Source of the DNA: Catenovulum sediminis
Lineage (GTDB): Bacteria > Pseudomonadota > Gammaproteobacteria > Enterobacterales > Alteromonadaceae
Assembly: GCF_007289895.1 (NCBI RefSeq)
Contig: NZ_CP041660.1
Span: 186,001 to 250,000, forward strand
Length of the DNA stretch: 64,000 nucleotides
Direction of reading: 5' to 3'
Part shown: positions 55,452 to 64,000 of the stretch, one piece after another
Layout of the letters: every line of letters starts with the position of its first letter
Position numbering within the stretch: position 1 is the stretch's first letter
Notes under the pieces: generated by a model
What the model was told of the DNA's origin: nothing
The model's database searches: none
What the model saw: only the letters and a program-made list of their open reading frames with translations
Made by a program: the position numbers and the translations under genes

Positions 55452-57611
55452 TCACTGAGTTAAATTTAGTCGTTGAATTTCAAATTGTAAACATACACCG
55501 GGTTGTCCGTCCTGACGATTAAAAGCAGATATTTTCCCCTCATGAAACTGACTCACTAAACGGGCAATATATAAACCTAAGCCTAAATGGGGTTTTTGCT
55601 GCTGAGTCGCTGTATTTTCTTTGCGAATTGAGACCATAGAATCAAATAACCTGTCGTACATGGTTTCGGGTAAAGGTTGCCCTACATTTTTAACTTCCAG
55701 AATTGCTTTGCTTTTCACAGCTTTTAATTCAATCTCTATTTGATTGTCGCCAACTGAAAACTCAATTGCATTTGCCAGTATCTTATCCATCATCTGCGCT
55801 ATTAAATCAGGGCTACCCATTACTCGATAGTCTGCTTTTTGTATCTCTAATGCAAACTTTTGCTTACTAAAGGCTAAAGTATGGCCTGCAATGCAGCCTT
55901 CTACAACCTGTGCTAAATCAAATATTTCTTTATCTTCATTTTGAATCGATTGTTCTAATCGCGTGGCTTCTGTCATTGCTGTTAACATGGCATCTAATCT
56001 CTGCAATCCTTCATTTGCACGGATCACAAATGCATTACCCTGTAACTGACTTTCCTGTTGTTTAAGTGCATCAATAGACGAGCGGATCACCGCCAATGGT
56101 GTTTTAAATTCGTGTGACATACGAGAAGACATACTTTGTAAATACAAATTATATTCAGCTAACCGCTGCACTAAATCACTGACACTACGCGACAAATCGC
56201 CTAACTCATCCTGAGTTTTCTCCGCCTTAACGTTTCCGGTAATACGCCCTTGTTTATCAACTGCAGCAATTAATTGTGATTGTAGCGTCTGTATACGCCC
56301 AGAAATACGAAACGCAAACAGCAAAAAGACACAACTACCCGCCAACAATAGCAACACGATTTGGTTAAACAATGATTCCAGCGCTTGATTTCTTAAACTG
56401 CGAATACCATGTGTCGTCTCTTCAACGACAACAGCGCCTAACACCTCTCCACCGATAAAAATGGGGTGCGCTGCAGAAATAATAACGGCTTGTTTATCTG
56501 GTGATAATCGCCATAAAGTGTCTGGAACACCTTTTAATGCACTCAATAAAGCTTGATCTTGCAGTTGCACTGCATCTTTTAATTGATCGATAAACGTCTG
56601 TGCTGGCTGAGTTAAAATAGTATCGTATAAAGGTTGTAAAAATGACTGCAACGATTGCATCAAAGGATGGCTGTCGGGTTTTGCACTTTTTTGCGCCGAA
56701 GCATAAATAGAACCCGATTTTGCAAGTACTCGACCATGTTTATCGACTACCCAAATACGCGACTGATTATAACTTAACCCCTTGATGATCGAATCAATCT
56801 CTGGAGAAGGCACTAATATAGTCCCCAAATCTGCCGCTTTTTGTGTATTGGCCGTACCGATGGCACTAACAACTGAGCGCTCTATTTTGTCGTCTACATC
56901 ATAAATCGCAAACCCAGCTTTCGCACCAACCCAACTGACAGGTAACCTCAATTCAAGCCGGTATCCTTCTGGGCTATTTTGCCAATAACCTTGAATTTTT
57001 CGCTCGGGTAGTTCGGCCCGATTATTGATATCCACCGGATACGCATTAACCCAACCGGCTTGCTGATTTGAAGCAAAAATATAACGTTTGAAAACACCGT
57101 CGTTGTCTTCTATCGATATTTCTAAGTAGTCATTTTTGTCTATTCGGTAGCTGTTTGGTTCACGCAATACCACATGATTATCCTGCACATCAAAAGCCAG
57201 ATACAAATGTTGCTGATATTGCCCAACCGTATGATTAAACGAAATACTAGAGGGGGTAAGCGTTTTAAATTCCGGCAATAAATTTTGTTGATTGTAATAC
57301 ACACTGCGTTTCGAAAAATCAGTCCATTCTGACAAATCGCCATCCAACCGAATAGGCTGTTTTAATTGATACGCATACAAATCCTTGCCCGGCACAACCA
57401 CCTGTTGATATGCAGCGTGTTGCTCAAATAGCACTGGCCGCTCGTGTAATGCAGTGGCAACCGCCTGCGCGGTTCCCGATAAAGTTTTTTCTTGCCCCAA
57501 CCGTAGAAAAGATTCCATTTCCCAAACGTATTGATAGCCCAGCCATGGCAATACAAACATCACACTGGAGAGCAAAAGTAACTTACTTTTTAACGAAAAG
57601 CGCACTCTCAT
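55452..57611 (-). CDS. pdsS: PdsS: sensor histidine kinase of the proteobacterial dedicated sortase system
   Basis: A 719-residue membrane kinase: TM1 (about 10-27), a large periplasmic sensor, TM2 (about 415-435), HAMP (about 436-490), HisKA with His500 in RMSHEFKTPLAVIRSS, and HATPase with GLGLYIARLV near the end. Residues about 85-170 (PIRLDGDLSEW, YLAFDVQDNHVVL, DYLEISIEDNDG) look like a CBM9/DOMON-type beta-sandwich, which suggests sugar or heme sensing. Length and layout match the marine sortase-system kinase family. The start overlaps the PdsR stop by four bases. The sortase and its target protein are not in the window. Confidence 0.82.
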   Translation of the reverse strand: MRVRFSLKSKLLLLSSVMFVLPWLGYQYVWEMESFLRLGQEKTLSGTAQAVATALHERPVLFEQHAAYQQVVVPGKDLYAYQLKQPIRLDGDLSEWTDFSKRSVYYNQQNLLPEFKTLTPSSISFNHTVGQYQQHLYLAFDVQDNHVVLREPNSYRIDKNDYLEISIEDNDGVFKRYIFASNQQAGWVNAYPVDINNRAELPERKIQGYWQNSPEGYRLELRLPVSWVGAKAGFAIYDVDDKIERSVVSAIGTANTQKAADLGTILVPSPEIDSIIKGLSYNQSRIWVVDKHGRVLAKSGSIYASAQKSAKPDSHPLMQSLQSFLQPLYDTILTQPAQTFIDQLKDAVQLQDQALLSALKGVPDTLWRLSPDKQAVIISAAHPIFIGGEVLGAVVVEETTHGIRSLRNQALESLFNQIVLLLLAGSCVFLLFAFRISGRIQTLQSQLIAAVDKQGRITGNVKAEKTQDELGDLSRSVSDLVQRLAEYNLYLQSMSSRMSHEFKTPLAVIRSSIDALKQQESQLQGNAFVIRANEGLQRLDAMLTAMTEATRLEQSIQNEDKEIFDLAQVVEGCIAGHTLAFSKQKFALEIQKADYRVMGSPDLIAQMMDKILANAIEFSVGDNQIEIELKAVKSKAILEVKNVGQPLPETMYDRLFDSMVSIRKENTATQQQKPHLGLGLYIARLVSQFHEGKISAFNRQDGQPGVCLQFEIQRLNLTQ

Positions 57612-58312
57612 TCACCACTGTTCCAACGATACCCCATGCCATATACAGTATCAATTTGTTTAAACTGACCATCCAATTGTTCAAACTTTCTGCGCATCCG
57701 TTTAATGTGTGACGTAATCGTTGAATCATCAACCACCATTTGTGCATCTTTCATCAGTTGTTCGCGGCTGCGAACATGGCCGGGGTGGCGAACCAGAGAA
57801 TGTAACATCCAAAATTCAGTAACCGTTAAATCTACCAACTGGTTTTGCCAGTGAACCCGTATTCTATTTACATCTATCGTCAAATCCCCCACTTTGAGCA
57901 AAGCGGAAGCCGCCGCTTGCTGCTGCGGCTGATTTTGCAATTCAATACGCCTAAACAGGGCGGATATCCGCGCCGATAAATGAGCCAGACTAATATTTTT
58001 ACTCAAATAATCATCAGCGCCAATTCTAAGCCCTGTGACAATATCGATATCACTATCACGCGCGGTTAAAAACAATATCGCAATACTCATCGATTGGTTT
58101 CGCAGCCATTGACATAAAGTAAAACCGCCATCGTATTCATCAGCTAAACCAATATCGATAATCGCCAATTGCGGCATATTTTCGTTTAATCCTTGCTGTG
58201 CACTGATTCTGTCTGCATAACAATCGACCTGATAACCTTGCTGCCGCAACATTTCTGCGTAGTTGTCGCGAATGGCCTTTTCATCTTCAATTATCGCTAA
58301 ATGTTTTTTCAT
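57608..58312 (-). CDS. pdsR: PdsR: response regulator of the proteobacterial dedicated sortase system
   Basis: OmpR/PhoB-type regulator of about 234 residues. The receiver has IIEDEKAIRDNYAEML (8-23), phosphoacceptor Asp53 in AIIDIGLADEYDGG, LFLTARDSD and GADDYLSKNIS. The winged-helix output domain ends in RRKFEQLDGQFKQIDTVYGMGYRW. The ATG at 58312 is chosen because it starts the receiver fold directly; the frame extends upstream with a non-homologous tail. The gene is coupled to pdsS and divergent from pdsO. Confidence 0.87.
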   Translation of the reverse strand: MKKHLAIIEDEKAIRDNYAEMLRQQGYQVDCYADRISAQQGLNENMPQLAIIDIGLADEYDGGFTLCQWLRNQSMSIAILFLTARDSDIDIVTGLRIGADDYLSKNISLAHLSARISALFRRIELQNQPQQQAAASALLKVGDLTIDVNRIRVHWQNQLVDLTVTEFWMLHSLVRHPGHVRSREQLMKDAQMVVDDSTITSHIKRMRRKFEQLDGQFKQIDTVYGMGYRWNSGE

Positions 58313-58578
58313 ACATACACACGTTTGCATATTTAATAGCTGGTAAATTAGGCAATATACCGGATGCCAGACTGGATACAAGGCTGCTTGGGCAAAAGGC
58401 GACAAAAGCCATATTTTCGCCACAATTGACCTTTAGATTGCCATTTTACAACCCCCGTTATGCCCTTTTTTTACGTTTTAATCATTTCTGTCGAAACACA
58501 AAACTGAATTCTCAAAACTAATTTTCAACACTAATTCTCAACACTTAGTGCTCAACAATGAATAACGAGGAAATTGAT

Positions 58579-59367
58579 ATGAATAAAATAAACAAATCAA
58601 CCATCGCAATCTTAGTTTCGTGCAGCCTTGGGTTACCCGCTTTCGCATCTGAACAAAGCAGATTATCAACCCCAGAAAAGTGGTTGGCCGCAGGTAAACA
58701 AACCATAGAAAATGCGAAAGAAAAAATCCAAGAGCCTGAAAATGTCGGCCTGTTATCAGGCGGCAGTTTGGGCGCTTTAGTAGCCGGTCCTTTAGGTGCG
58801 GTAATAGGTGCGACAATCGGCGGTTTAATCGGCCACGCCGAAGAAGAGGATGACAAAATAAAAACATTAACCCAACAGCATCAACAATCGTTAGATGCGT
58901 TAGCACAATTAAACGATACACTGCACAAACAAAAACGCCAGCAAGTCATCACGCTTCGACAAGTATCACAACAAATCGATATGCTAGAAGCACCTTTTAC
59001 ACAGGGGAGAAATATACAATTTCAAGTACAGTTTAAAACTGGCTCGAGCGATGTAACGCCCGAGTATCAGAAACAATTAGTGGGGATTAGCCGTTTGTTG
59101 CACGCCATTCCTGATTTAAAAATCAGTTTAGACGGTTTTGCCGACAACCGCGGCGGCGCCAAGTATAACCAGCAATTGGCACTCGAACGCGCACAAGCTG
59201 TCGCGCAAGTTTTACAATCATTAGGCGTGGAAACAAACAGAATAAAACTGCAAGCCATTGGCGAATTAACCCAAGCGGAGGATGATTTAGAGAATAACTT
59301 TTTTCAACGCCGTGTTACCGTCACACTCGCTAAACAACATGCCCAATTGGTTCAGAGTGTCCAATAG
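58579..59367 (+). CDS. pdsO: PdsO: sortase-system-associated OmpA-family protein
   Basis: A 262-residue envelope protein. The signal peptide ends at AFAS; a Gly/Ala-rich segment (LLSGGSLGALVAGPLGAVIG, about 62-85) is like glycine-zipper membrane inserts; then come a coiled-coil-like stretch and an OmpA-like peptidoglycan-binding domain (about 150-255) with LDGFADNRGGAKYNQQLALE and RRVTVTL. The ATG at 58579 has GAGG eight bases upstream. It is divergent from pdsR, as in other marine sortase loci, but no sortase or sorted protein gene follows. Confidence 0.8.
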   Translation: MNKINKSTIAILVSCSLGLPAFASEQSRLSTPEKWLAAGKQTIENAKEKIQEPENVGLLSGGSLGALVAGPLGAVIGATIGGLIGHAEEEDDKIKTLTQQHQQSLDALAQLNDTLHKQKRQQVITLRQVSQQIDMLEAPFTQGRNIQFQVQFKTGSSDVTPEYQKQLVGISRLLHAIPDLKISLDGFADNRGGAKYNQQLALERAQAVAQVLQSLGVETNRIKLQAIGELTQAEDDLENNFFQRRVTVTLAKQHAQLVQSVQ

Positions 59368-59495
59368 CACTTTCTTTTTGTAAGCATTTTACAAGGCATC
59401 AAGGCGCGTATTGATAGCTGTAAAGGAAATTCCAGCTTTCTGCACGCCTAAATTATTAGACATTTATTTAGCCAACTTTTGACATATGCGCTATA

Positions 59496-61307
59496 TTGAT
59501 AGAGATAATTAAAAGAGTGCTAATTATGCTACACAACGCCGTTTTCTATCTGAGCTGCCTCGCAAAAAGGATCTTAATGATAGTCAGTATGCTCGCCATA
59601 TATAGCACCTCAGCGGCAACACCTGAGCATGCACGGGTGTTATTGCTAAACTCATACCATCCACAGTATTTATGGACCGAGGCGTTAACTCAGGGTGTAA
59701 AATCTGAACTCGCTAACTTAATTGAAGCAGAAAACTTACATATAGAGTACATGGATGAAAGACGATTTGTTTCGGATCCGACCTATCATGAAAAATGGCG
59801 CCAACTGCTATTATATAAGTACCAGCAATTTAAGCCTGACATCATCATTTCCAGTGACGATGCTGCATTTCATTTTTTAGCAGATGAAGTCGACGAGCTA
59901 TTCCCCAATACACCGATTATATTTGGTGGCGTAAACGTATTTAAACCCCATATTATCGAAAACAAAACTAACTTCAGTGGCATACTCGAAGGCATGGAAA
60001 TCAAAGGAAATGTAGAGCTTATTTACCAACTGCAACCACAGGTTAAAGAAATCATTCTATTGGCAGATAAAACCGAGCTTGGGATCCGTATGGTTGAACA
60101 GGCAAGATCAGAGATGCCATATGATTTAGGGAAACAAGTTTTGGTCAGAATATGGGATGACTTTTCAATTGCAGAATTTAAATCATATGCCAGTCAAACA
60201 TCAACCAAAACTGCCTTTTTGATGCTGGCAGTGCACAAAGATAAAAATGGCGCATACTTTTCATTTGCAAAAGAACTAAAAGATTTCGCAACAATCAGCA
60301 AAGCGCCTATTTATGGTATGTGGGGCGCAATTATGATTGGCCAGGGCGTTATTGGCGGGTTAATGAACAACCCTTTTGAACATGGCAAAGCACTGGCTAA
60401 TATGGCTAAACGCGTCTTATCCGGGACGCCCATTGCAAATATACCGCTCGAGGCAAACTCTAAATTTAGCCCGACATTTGATTACAACCAACTGCAAAAA
60501 TTTAATATTGATTTAAACAGGCTACCGCTCAATAGCGAGATATATTTTAAACCAGAATCATTTTATCAATCCAATAAAAGTTTAGTTCATGGCACTGTTC
60601 TGACTGCCTGCATATTAATTGCAATTATTTTTATTTTGTTTGCAAATATACAAAGGCGACGCAAAGCTGAAACTTCATTATTAGAATTAAATGATTCTTT
60701 AGAACATAAGATAAAATTCAGAACACAGGAACTATCAGATAAAAATAATCAGTTAAAAGCGATGATGGAAGAAATGAAGCATTTAGCCAATACCGATTCA
60801 TTAACGGATTTACCCAACCGCCGCTCAGGTGCCCGCCGCTTAAGAAAGTTTATGACGCGTTACCTTCCATCACAAGATAACTTAACCATAGCAATGTTAG
60901 ATATAGATTATTTTAAAAGTATCAATGATAAATTTGGTCACAACGTGGGAGACAACATCCTAAAAAGAACTTCTATTTGTTTGCAAAATACCATTAGACC
61001 CACTGACTTTGCCTACCGCTGGGGAGGGGAAGAATTTTTAATTTTGTTTTCCAACACGCCAGTGAAAAGTGCATTTAGTGCTTGCACACGAATACAACAA
61101 CATTTAGCAGAGATCAAAACGCCTGATGACAAACCTGTAACTGTCAGTATCGGAATCGCACAGCAACAGGTTAATGATTCATTTGAGTACATTTTAAAAC
61201 GAGCAGATGAGAGCTTGTATTACGCAAAAGGCAATGGCAGAAACCGAATTGAAATGCTCTATACTGAAATTAATAAACACAAAGAGCAGTCAGGTTATTG
61301 TGCGTAA
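59496..61307 (+). CDS. diguanylate cyclase with periplasmic ABC-substrate-binding-like sensor
   Basis: A 603-residue membrane protein: an N-terminal signal anchor, a periplasmic domain (about 45-345) resembling ABC-type substrate-binding proteins (VLLLNSYHPQYLWTEAL, IIISSDDAAFHFLADEV, PIIFGGVNVF), a TM helix (about 365-385), a short coiled coil, and a GGDEF domain. The active-site motif RWGGEEF is intact, as are DSLTDLPNRRS and the metal site MLDIDYFKSINDKFGH. It should make c-di-GMP in response to a periplasmic ligand. The start may be the second ATG ten codons in. Possible partner of the double-PilZ effector nearby (inference). Confidence 0.88.
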   Translation: MIEIIKRVLIMLHNAVFYLSCLAKRILMIVSMLAIYSTSAATPEHARVLLLNSYHPQYLWTEALTQGVKSELANLIEAENLHIEYMDERRFVSDPTYHEKWRQLLLYKYQQFKPDIIISSDDAAFHFLADEVDELFPNTPIIFGGVNVFKPHIIENKTNFSGILEGMEIKGNVELIYQLQPQVKEIILLADKTELGIRMVEQARSEMPYDLGKQVLVRIWDDFSIAEFKSYASQTSTKTAFLMLAVHKDKNGAYFSFAKELKDFATISKAPIYGMWGAIMIGQGVIGGLMNNPFEHGKALANMAKRVLSGTPIANIPLEANSKFSPTFDYNQLQKFNIDLNRLPLNSEIYFKPESFYQSNKSLVHGTVLTACILIAIIFILFANIQRRRKAETSLLELNDSLEHKIKFRTQELSDKNNQLKAMMEEMKHLANTDSLTDLPNRRSGARRLRKFMTRYLPSQDNLTIAMLDIDYFKSINDKFGHNVGDNILKRTSICLQNTIRPTDFAYRWGGEEFLILFSNTPVKSAFSACTRIQQHLAEIKTPDDKPVTVSIGIAQQQVNDSFEYILKRADESLYYAKGNGRNRIEMLYTEINKHKEQSGYCA

Positions 61308-61379
61308 ATAAAAACATTTAGTTTATAGTAGCCACTCAACTCAATCGCACCATGAATAATTTAACGAGATTGCAACCAC

Positions 61380-61916
61380 ATGAACACTAGGCTTTTTATC
61401 TCTGCCACAGTAGCCTTTATTTTTTATTTTGCATGGAGTTATTGGGCAAATTTATCTGCCGAGATAGCCATTGAAAAAACCCTACAATCTGCGTTGGTTC
61501 AGGCCAGCTACAGCGCATTTGTGACTTTATTTTTTACCTTAATTTTAGAAAAAGTGGTCAGCAAGTTTGAGCGAAGTTACCTATCGCTCGCATTTATTAC
61601 CCCCATTTTATGTAAGGTTCATTCGCAAACACCGCAAAACAAAGCGATATTCCGTAGTTTCAGTTATGCGCTGGAGCAAAGCGCTTGCTATTTCAAGGGC
61701 AAACAACTGGCGGGGGTTATCTTTGCGCCACTCATCCCCCTGAGTATCCAATCGATTTTAGTGATTAGTGTAAACCTAATCAATCAAACCCCTAATTTAT
61801 GGCTAACCATAGCGCCCAGTATTTTTTTCACCGCACTCTACGGTTATAGTTACACATTTACTTTATTAAAACCTAAACCTAAACCTAAGCCTAAACCTGA
61901 AACTAGACGCAATTAA
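61380..61916 (+). CDS. small multi-spanning membrane protein, unknown
   Basis: A 178-residue protein with four hydrophobic segments (about 5-23, 38-58, 110-130, 140-160) and a cytoplasmic loop with FRSFSYALEQSACYF. The C-terminus is a run of five Lys-Pro pairs encoded by 6-base repeats (61869-61898), then ETRRN. I do not recognise a family. It ends 14 bases inside the convergent PhnB-like fragment. Confidence 0.6.
   Translation: MNTRLFISATVAFIFYFAWSYWANLSAEIAIEKTLQSALVQASYSAFVTLFFTLILEKVVSKFERSYLSLAFITPILCKVHSQTPQNKAIFRSFSYALEQSACYFKGKQLAGVIFAPLIPLSIQSILVISVNLINQTPNLWLTIAPSIFFTALYGYSYTFTLLKPKPKPKPKPETRRN
61869..61898. repeat. 6-bp in-frame repeat (Lys-Pro)5
   Basis: Five AAACCT-type units (one AAGCCT) coding alternating Lys-Pro at the C-terminus of the membrane protein; probably length-variable. 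Confidence 0.8.
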
Positions 61917-62241
61917 TCATCCAGTTAACGCCAAATTTGTCGACAACAGAGCCAAACAAAGGAGACCAAAATGTCTTTTCAAGCGGCATTTGCACTGTTC
62001 CATCAACACTTAGTGCGGCAAAGATTTCTTTTGCCCGGTTTTGATCATGCAGAGCAATCGATAAAGCAAACCCTTTAAACGCATCAGCAGGGCTACAACC
62101 ATCAGATGCCATAATGATAGAATCCCCTAACTTAAAGCTTGCATGCATAATCTTATTTTCATAACCTGCCGGCACCATATCTTCTGGCATCGGCTCTGGG
62201 CTTTCGCTAAAACGCATCATCATTTCCATTTCGATGCCCAA
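61903..62241 (-). pseudogene. PhnB/YjdN-type VOC protein, N-terminus missing
   Basis: The 112-residue fragment matches the YjdN/PhnB family after its first ~25 residues: MMMRFSESPEPMPEDMVPAG, NKIMHASFKLGDSIIMASDG, FWSPLFGSVVDKFGVNWMIN. The minus-strand frame continues upstream with FYQQALGIEMEM, exactly as in the family, but hits a stop a few codons earlier. The usual start (PYL.FDGNCEEA) is absent. There is no ATG for the full product; the frame opens at a TTG. It is likely a 5'-deleted remnant. Confidence 0.65.
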
Positions 62242-62392
62242 TGCCTGTTGATAAAAAGATAAAGTTGACTAAAAAGCAGCCAGCAGAATGCAACTAAAAC
62301 TATAGCAAATCGTATTAAATTTACTGTTTAAGTTTGAAGACTTTTTTAAGACAGGGTTACAATAGCGAAAAAAAGAGAGTACCAGCGTCTTT

Positions 62393-63049
62393 ATGCAAAA
62401 ATTTATTTACACACCACCAGCTGGCATACCAGAGATCCTGCACCAAGATAAAGATATTATTATTATCAACAAACCGTCTGGCTTGCTGTCTAACCCCGGA
62501 CGGGCAGAAGAAACACATGACTGCGCACTCAGTCGCTTACAATCCATATGTCCGCACACCATTTTGGTACATCGGCTAGATTGTGAAACCTCTGGCATTA
62601 TGGTGTTTGCGAAAAACAAAAAAGCCGAGGTGTCGCTTAAAAAGCAATTTGAAGCAAGACAAACACATAAAGTGTATATTGCTGAAATCAATGGTATACC
62701 AAACACCAATAGCGGCACCATTAGTTGGCCATTGATAGCAGATAAATCTAATGTTCCGCTACAAAAAGTAGATTTAGAAAATGGTAAACCCGCCTCGACA
62801 GATTATCGGCTCCTGATTAACAAAGCGCGTTCATCTATTATCGAACTCACCCCAAAAACGGGCCGCACCCATCAACTGAGAGTGCATATGCATCATTGGG
62901 GGCATACCATTTTAGGGGATAATTTTTATGGCGAGGACATAATCAGGCAAAGCGCATCGCGCCTGAGACTGCATGCGTTATCGTTAGCTTTTACACATCC
63001 TTACACTGCTAAGTTATGTAGTTTCTACGCACCTGCTGAGTTCATTTAA
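62393..63049 (+). CDS. rluA: RluA-family pseudouridine synthase
   Basis: A 218-residue synthase of the RluA type (23S rRNA U746 and tRNA U32 in E. coli). It has IIIINKPSGLLSNPG, the catalytic Asp in LVHRLDCETSGIMVFA (about residue 63), and the C-terminal LTPKTGRTHQLRVHMHHWGH followed by LGDNFYG. The lack of an S4 domain and the short length favour RluA over RluC or RluD. It starts with ATG and is followed by a hairpin. Confidence 0.9.
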   Translation: MQKFIYTPPAGIPEILHQDKDIIIINKPSGLLSNPGRAEETHDCALSRLQSICPHTILVHRLDCETSGIMVFAKNKKAEVSLKKQFEARQTHKVYIAEINGIPNTNSGTISWPLIADKSNVPLQKVDLENGKPASTDYRLLINKARSSIIELTPKTGRTHQLRVHMHHWGHTILGDNFYGEDIIRQSASRLRLHALSLAFTHPYTAKLCSFYAPAEFI

Positions 63050-63060
63050 AAACCCGAGCT

Positions 63061-63094
63061 AAACATGCCGGCATCATCATGCTTGGGCATGTTT
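63061..63094 (+). terminator. stem-loop after rluA
   Basis: AAACATGCC / GGCATGTTT with a 16-base loop that contains a smaller GCATCATCATGC hairpin. The T run is short, so it is a moderate terminator candidate. Confidence 0.5.
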
Positions 63095-63181
63095 AATTTA
63101 AGACCTGTGATTTACTTCAGAACATAAATTAAGCGCAGCCAATGTTAAGGTATTTGGTTGTCACTTTATTTTATAAACAGT

Positions 63182-64000
63182 TCATTTTGTAGACAATGTT
63201 GCTTTTTCCATCAGAGAAGTGGCCAAATTATTGTCATAATAAGCCGCTTCATTAACAAAAGCCGTGTACACCGTTTTATCGCCGTCATATAAAATGGCTT
63301 CACCATCAAACTTCATAAATAACGGATCACCCGGATTCAGCTGTGCAAAATCACTGTCTTGTACATGTTTATGAACCATACCTATGCGCTCACCCTGCTC
63401 GTCTACCGGTAAAGTCAGACTTTTTATAAATCTAAACACTTCTACTGATTCCGGCAATTCAGGTAAAGCATCCTGATTAAACAATTCAACAAAATCTAAG
63501 ATGATCTGTGTTAACTGTTCGCTTTGTTCAAAAACATCATGTCTCAATACAGATTGAGGCACCGGCCCAACCTCAACAATGACACCATATTTACCGACAG
63601 TACATAACAAATGGTGCTCTTCATTCGCCCGGCTATCTTCATCACAAAACACAATGGCTTCTGGCATTTGTTGTTTTACATAAGCCGCTAACAAATTATA
63701 GAAGCGCCCTTTTTGCGGTATCAGTACGGTCGGCCCCATATTGCTGGTTGTTGTATGTAAATCAATAATTAAATCTGTCTTGGGATTACCTTTAGGGCCC
63801 AAAATTTGATTTATCACTTTTGCCCGATTTTCTTCGTATGATCCTAATTCAGGGTTTTCCAAATCTTTTTGTGCAAACTGGCGATTTAAGTCTTCATCTA
63901 CATACCGGCGATTTATCTCGTATGCTTTTGGATTGCCTTGCAATAAACCAGTCGAAAAGCTTTCCCGGCTAATTAACGAAAGGTCTTTTTGCCATTTTTT
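63182..64000 (-). CDS. aspartoacylase-like deacylase, 5' end outside window
   Basis: Zinc amidohydrolase of the AstE/AspA group, close in pattern to animal aspartoacylase. It has RRYVDEDLNRQF, the zinc ligand in IIDLHTTTSNMGPTVL, GVIVEVGPVPQSVLRHDVF with the catalytic Glu, LNPGDPLFMKFDG, and YTAFVNEAAYY near the end. It would release acetate or another acyl group from an N-acyl-aspartate-type substrate. The frame stays open past the first possible start (TTG at 63943): 19 further codons reaching the window edge (KDLSLISRESFSTGL) fit the family, so the true start is to the right. Confidence 0.85.
   Translation of the reverse strand, partial: KKWQKDLSLISRESFSTGLLQGNPKAYEINRRYVDEDLNRQFAQKDLENPELGSYEENRAKVINQILGPKGNPKTDLIIDLHTTTSNMGPTVLIPQKGRFYNLLAAYVKQQMPEAIVFCDEDSRANEEHHLLCTVGKYGVIVEVGPVPQSVLRHDVFEQSEQLTQIILDFVELFNQDALPELPESVEVFRFIKSLTLPVDEQGERIGMVHKHVQDSDFAQLNPGDPLFMKFDGEAILYDGDKTVYTAFVNEAAYYDNNLATSLMEKATLSTK

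Overview
The window looks like a chromosomal segment of a marine, polysaccharide-degrading gammaproteobacterium of the Alteromonadales type. Supporting signs are AT-rich DNA, large TonB-dependent receptors, a transporter-linked mannan-degradation locus, marine-type sortase-system regulators (PdsS/PdsR/PdsO), and gammaproteobacterial gene order around rpsU-dnaG-rpoD with a tRNA-Ile2(CAU) gene beyond rpoD. The exact genus cannot be fixed from the sequence alone.

Layout. 1-5.9 kb: end of a ROK fructokinase, an exported lactonase-like propeller protein, a cytochrome b562-like lipoprotein, and a xylB-xylA operon. 5.9-7.4 kb: accessory scar made of a decayed IS3-family transposase and a 5'-truncated Rhs tip with a probable immunity gene. 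7.4-11.2 kb: two LysR regulators, each divergent from a small metabolic gene or operon. 11.2-34 kb: a large mannan-utilisation region. 34.3-39.3 kb: MOSC protein, a His-rich TonB receptor with two Zur-like boxes, cysE and trmJ. 39.3-49.1 kb: housekeeping block (tRNA, rpoD, dnaG, yqeY-like, rpsU, tsaD, dbpA) plus a LysR regulator and lldD. 49.1-50 kb: heptamer minisatellite with REP-like palindromes. 50-64 kb: miaE, a UPF0158 protein, pldA, a double-PilZ protein, the PdsS/PdsR/PdsO set, a diguanylate cyclase, small genes, rluA and an aspartoacylase running off the right edge.

How the genes work together. In the mannan region, two GH26 mannanases, a GH5-like lipoprotein and an esterase would cut polymer outside the cell or in the periplasm, and a TonB receptor would import oligomers. 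A GPH-type symporter would carry mannobiose into the cytoplasm. There an AGE-family epimerase and a GH130 phosphorylase would make Man-1-P and glucose. A phosphohexomutase and ManA would then lead to fructose-6-P. A palindrome close to TGTAACCGGTTACA recurs upstream of nearly all of these genes, and a LacI-family regulator sits inside the cluster. This is the clearest system in the window: a compact, probably self-contained mannan regulon. A flavin-dependent halogenase homologue lies inside it.

Caution. The GH26 gene at 13.6-15 kb, the symporter (twice) and a binding-protein gene (twice) each need one extra base to read through. Four of these five sites are homopolymer runs and the fifth is a GG pair. 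Sequencing undercalls are therefore a live alternative to true gene decay.
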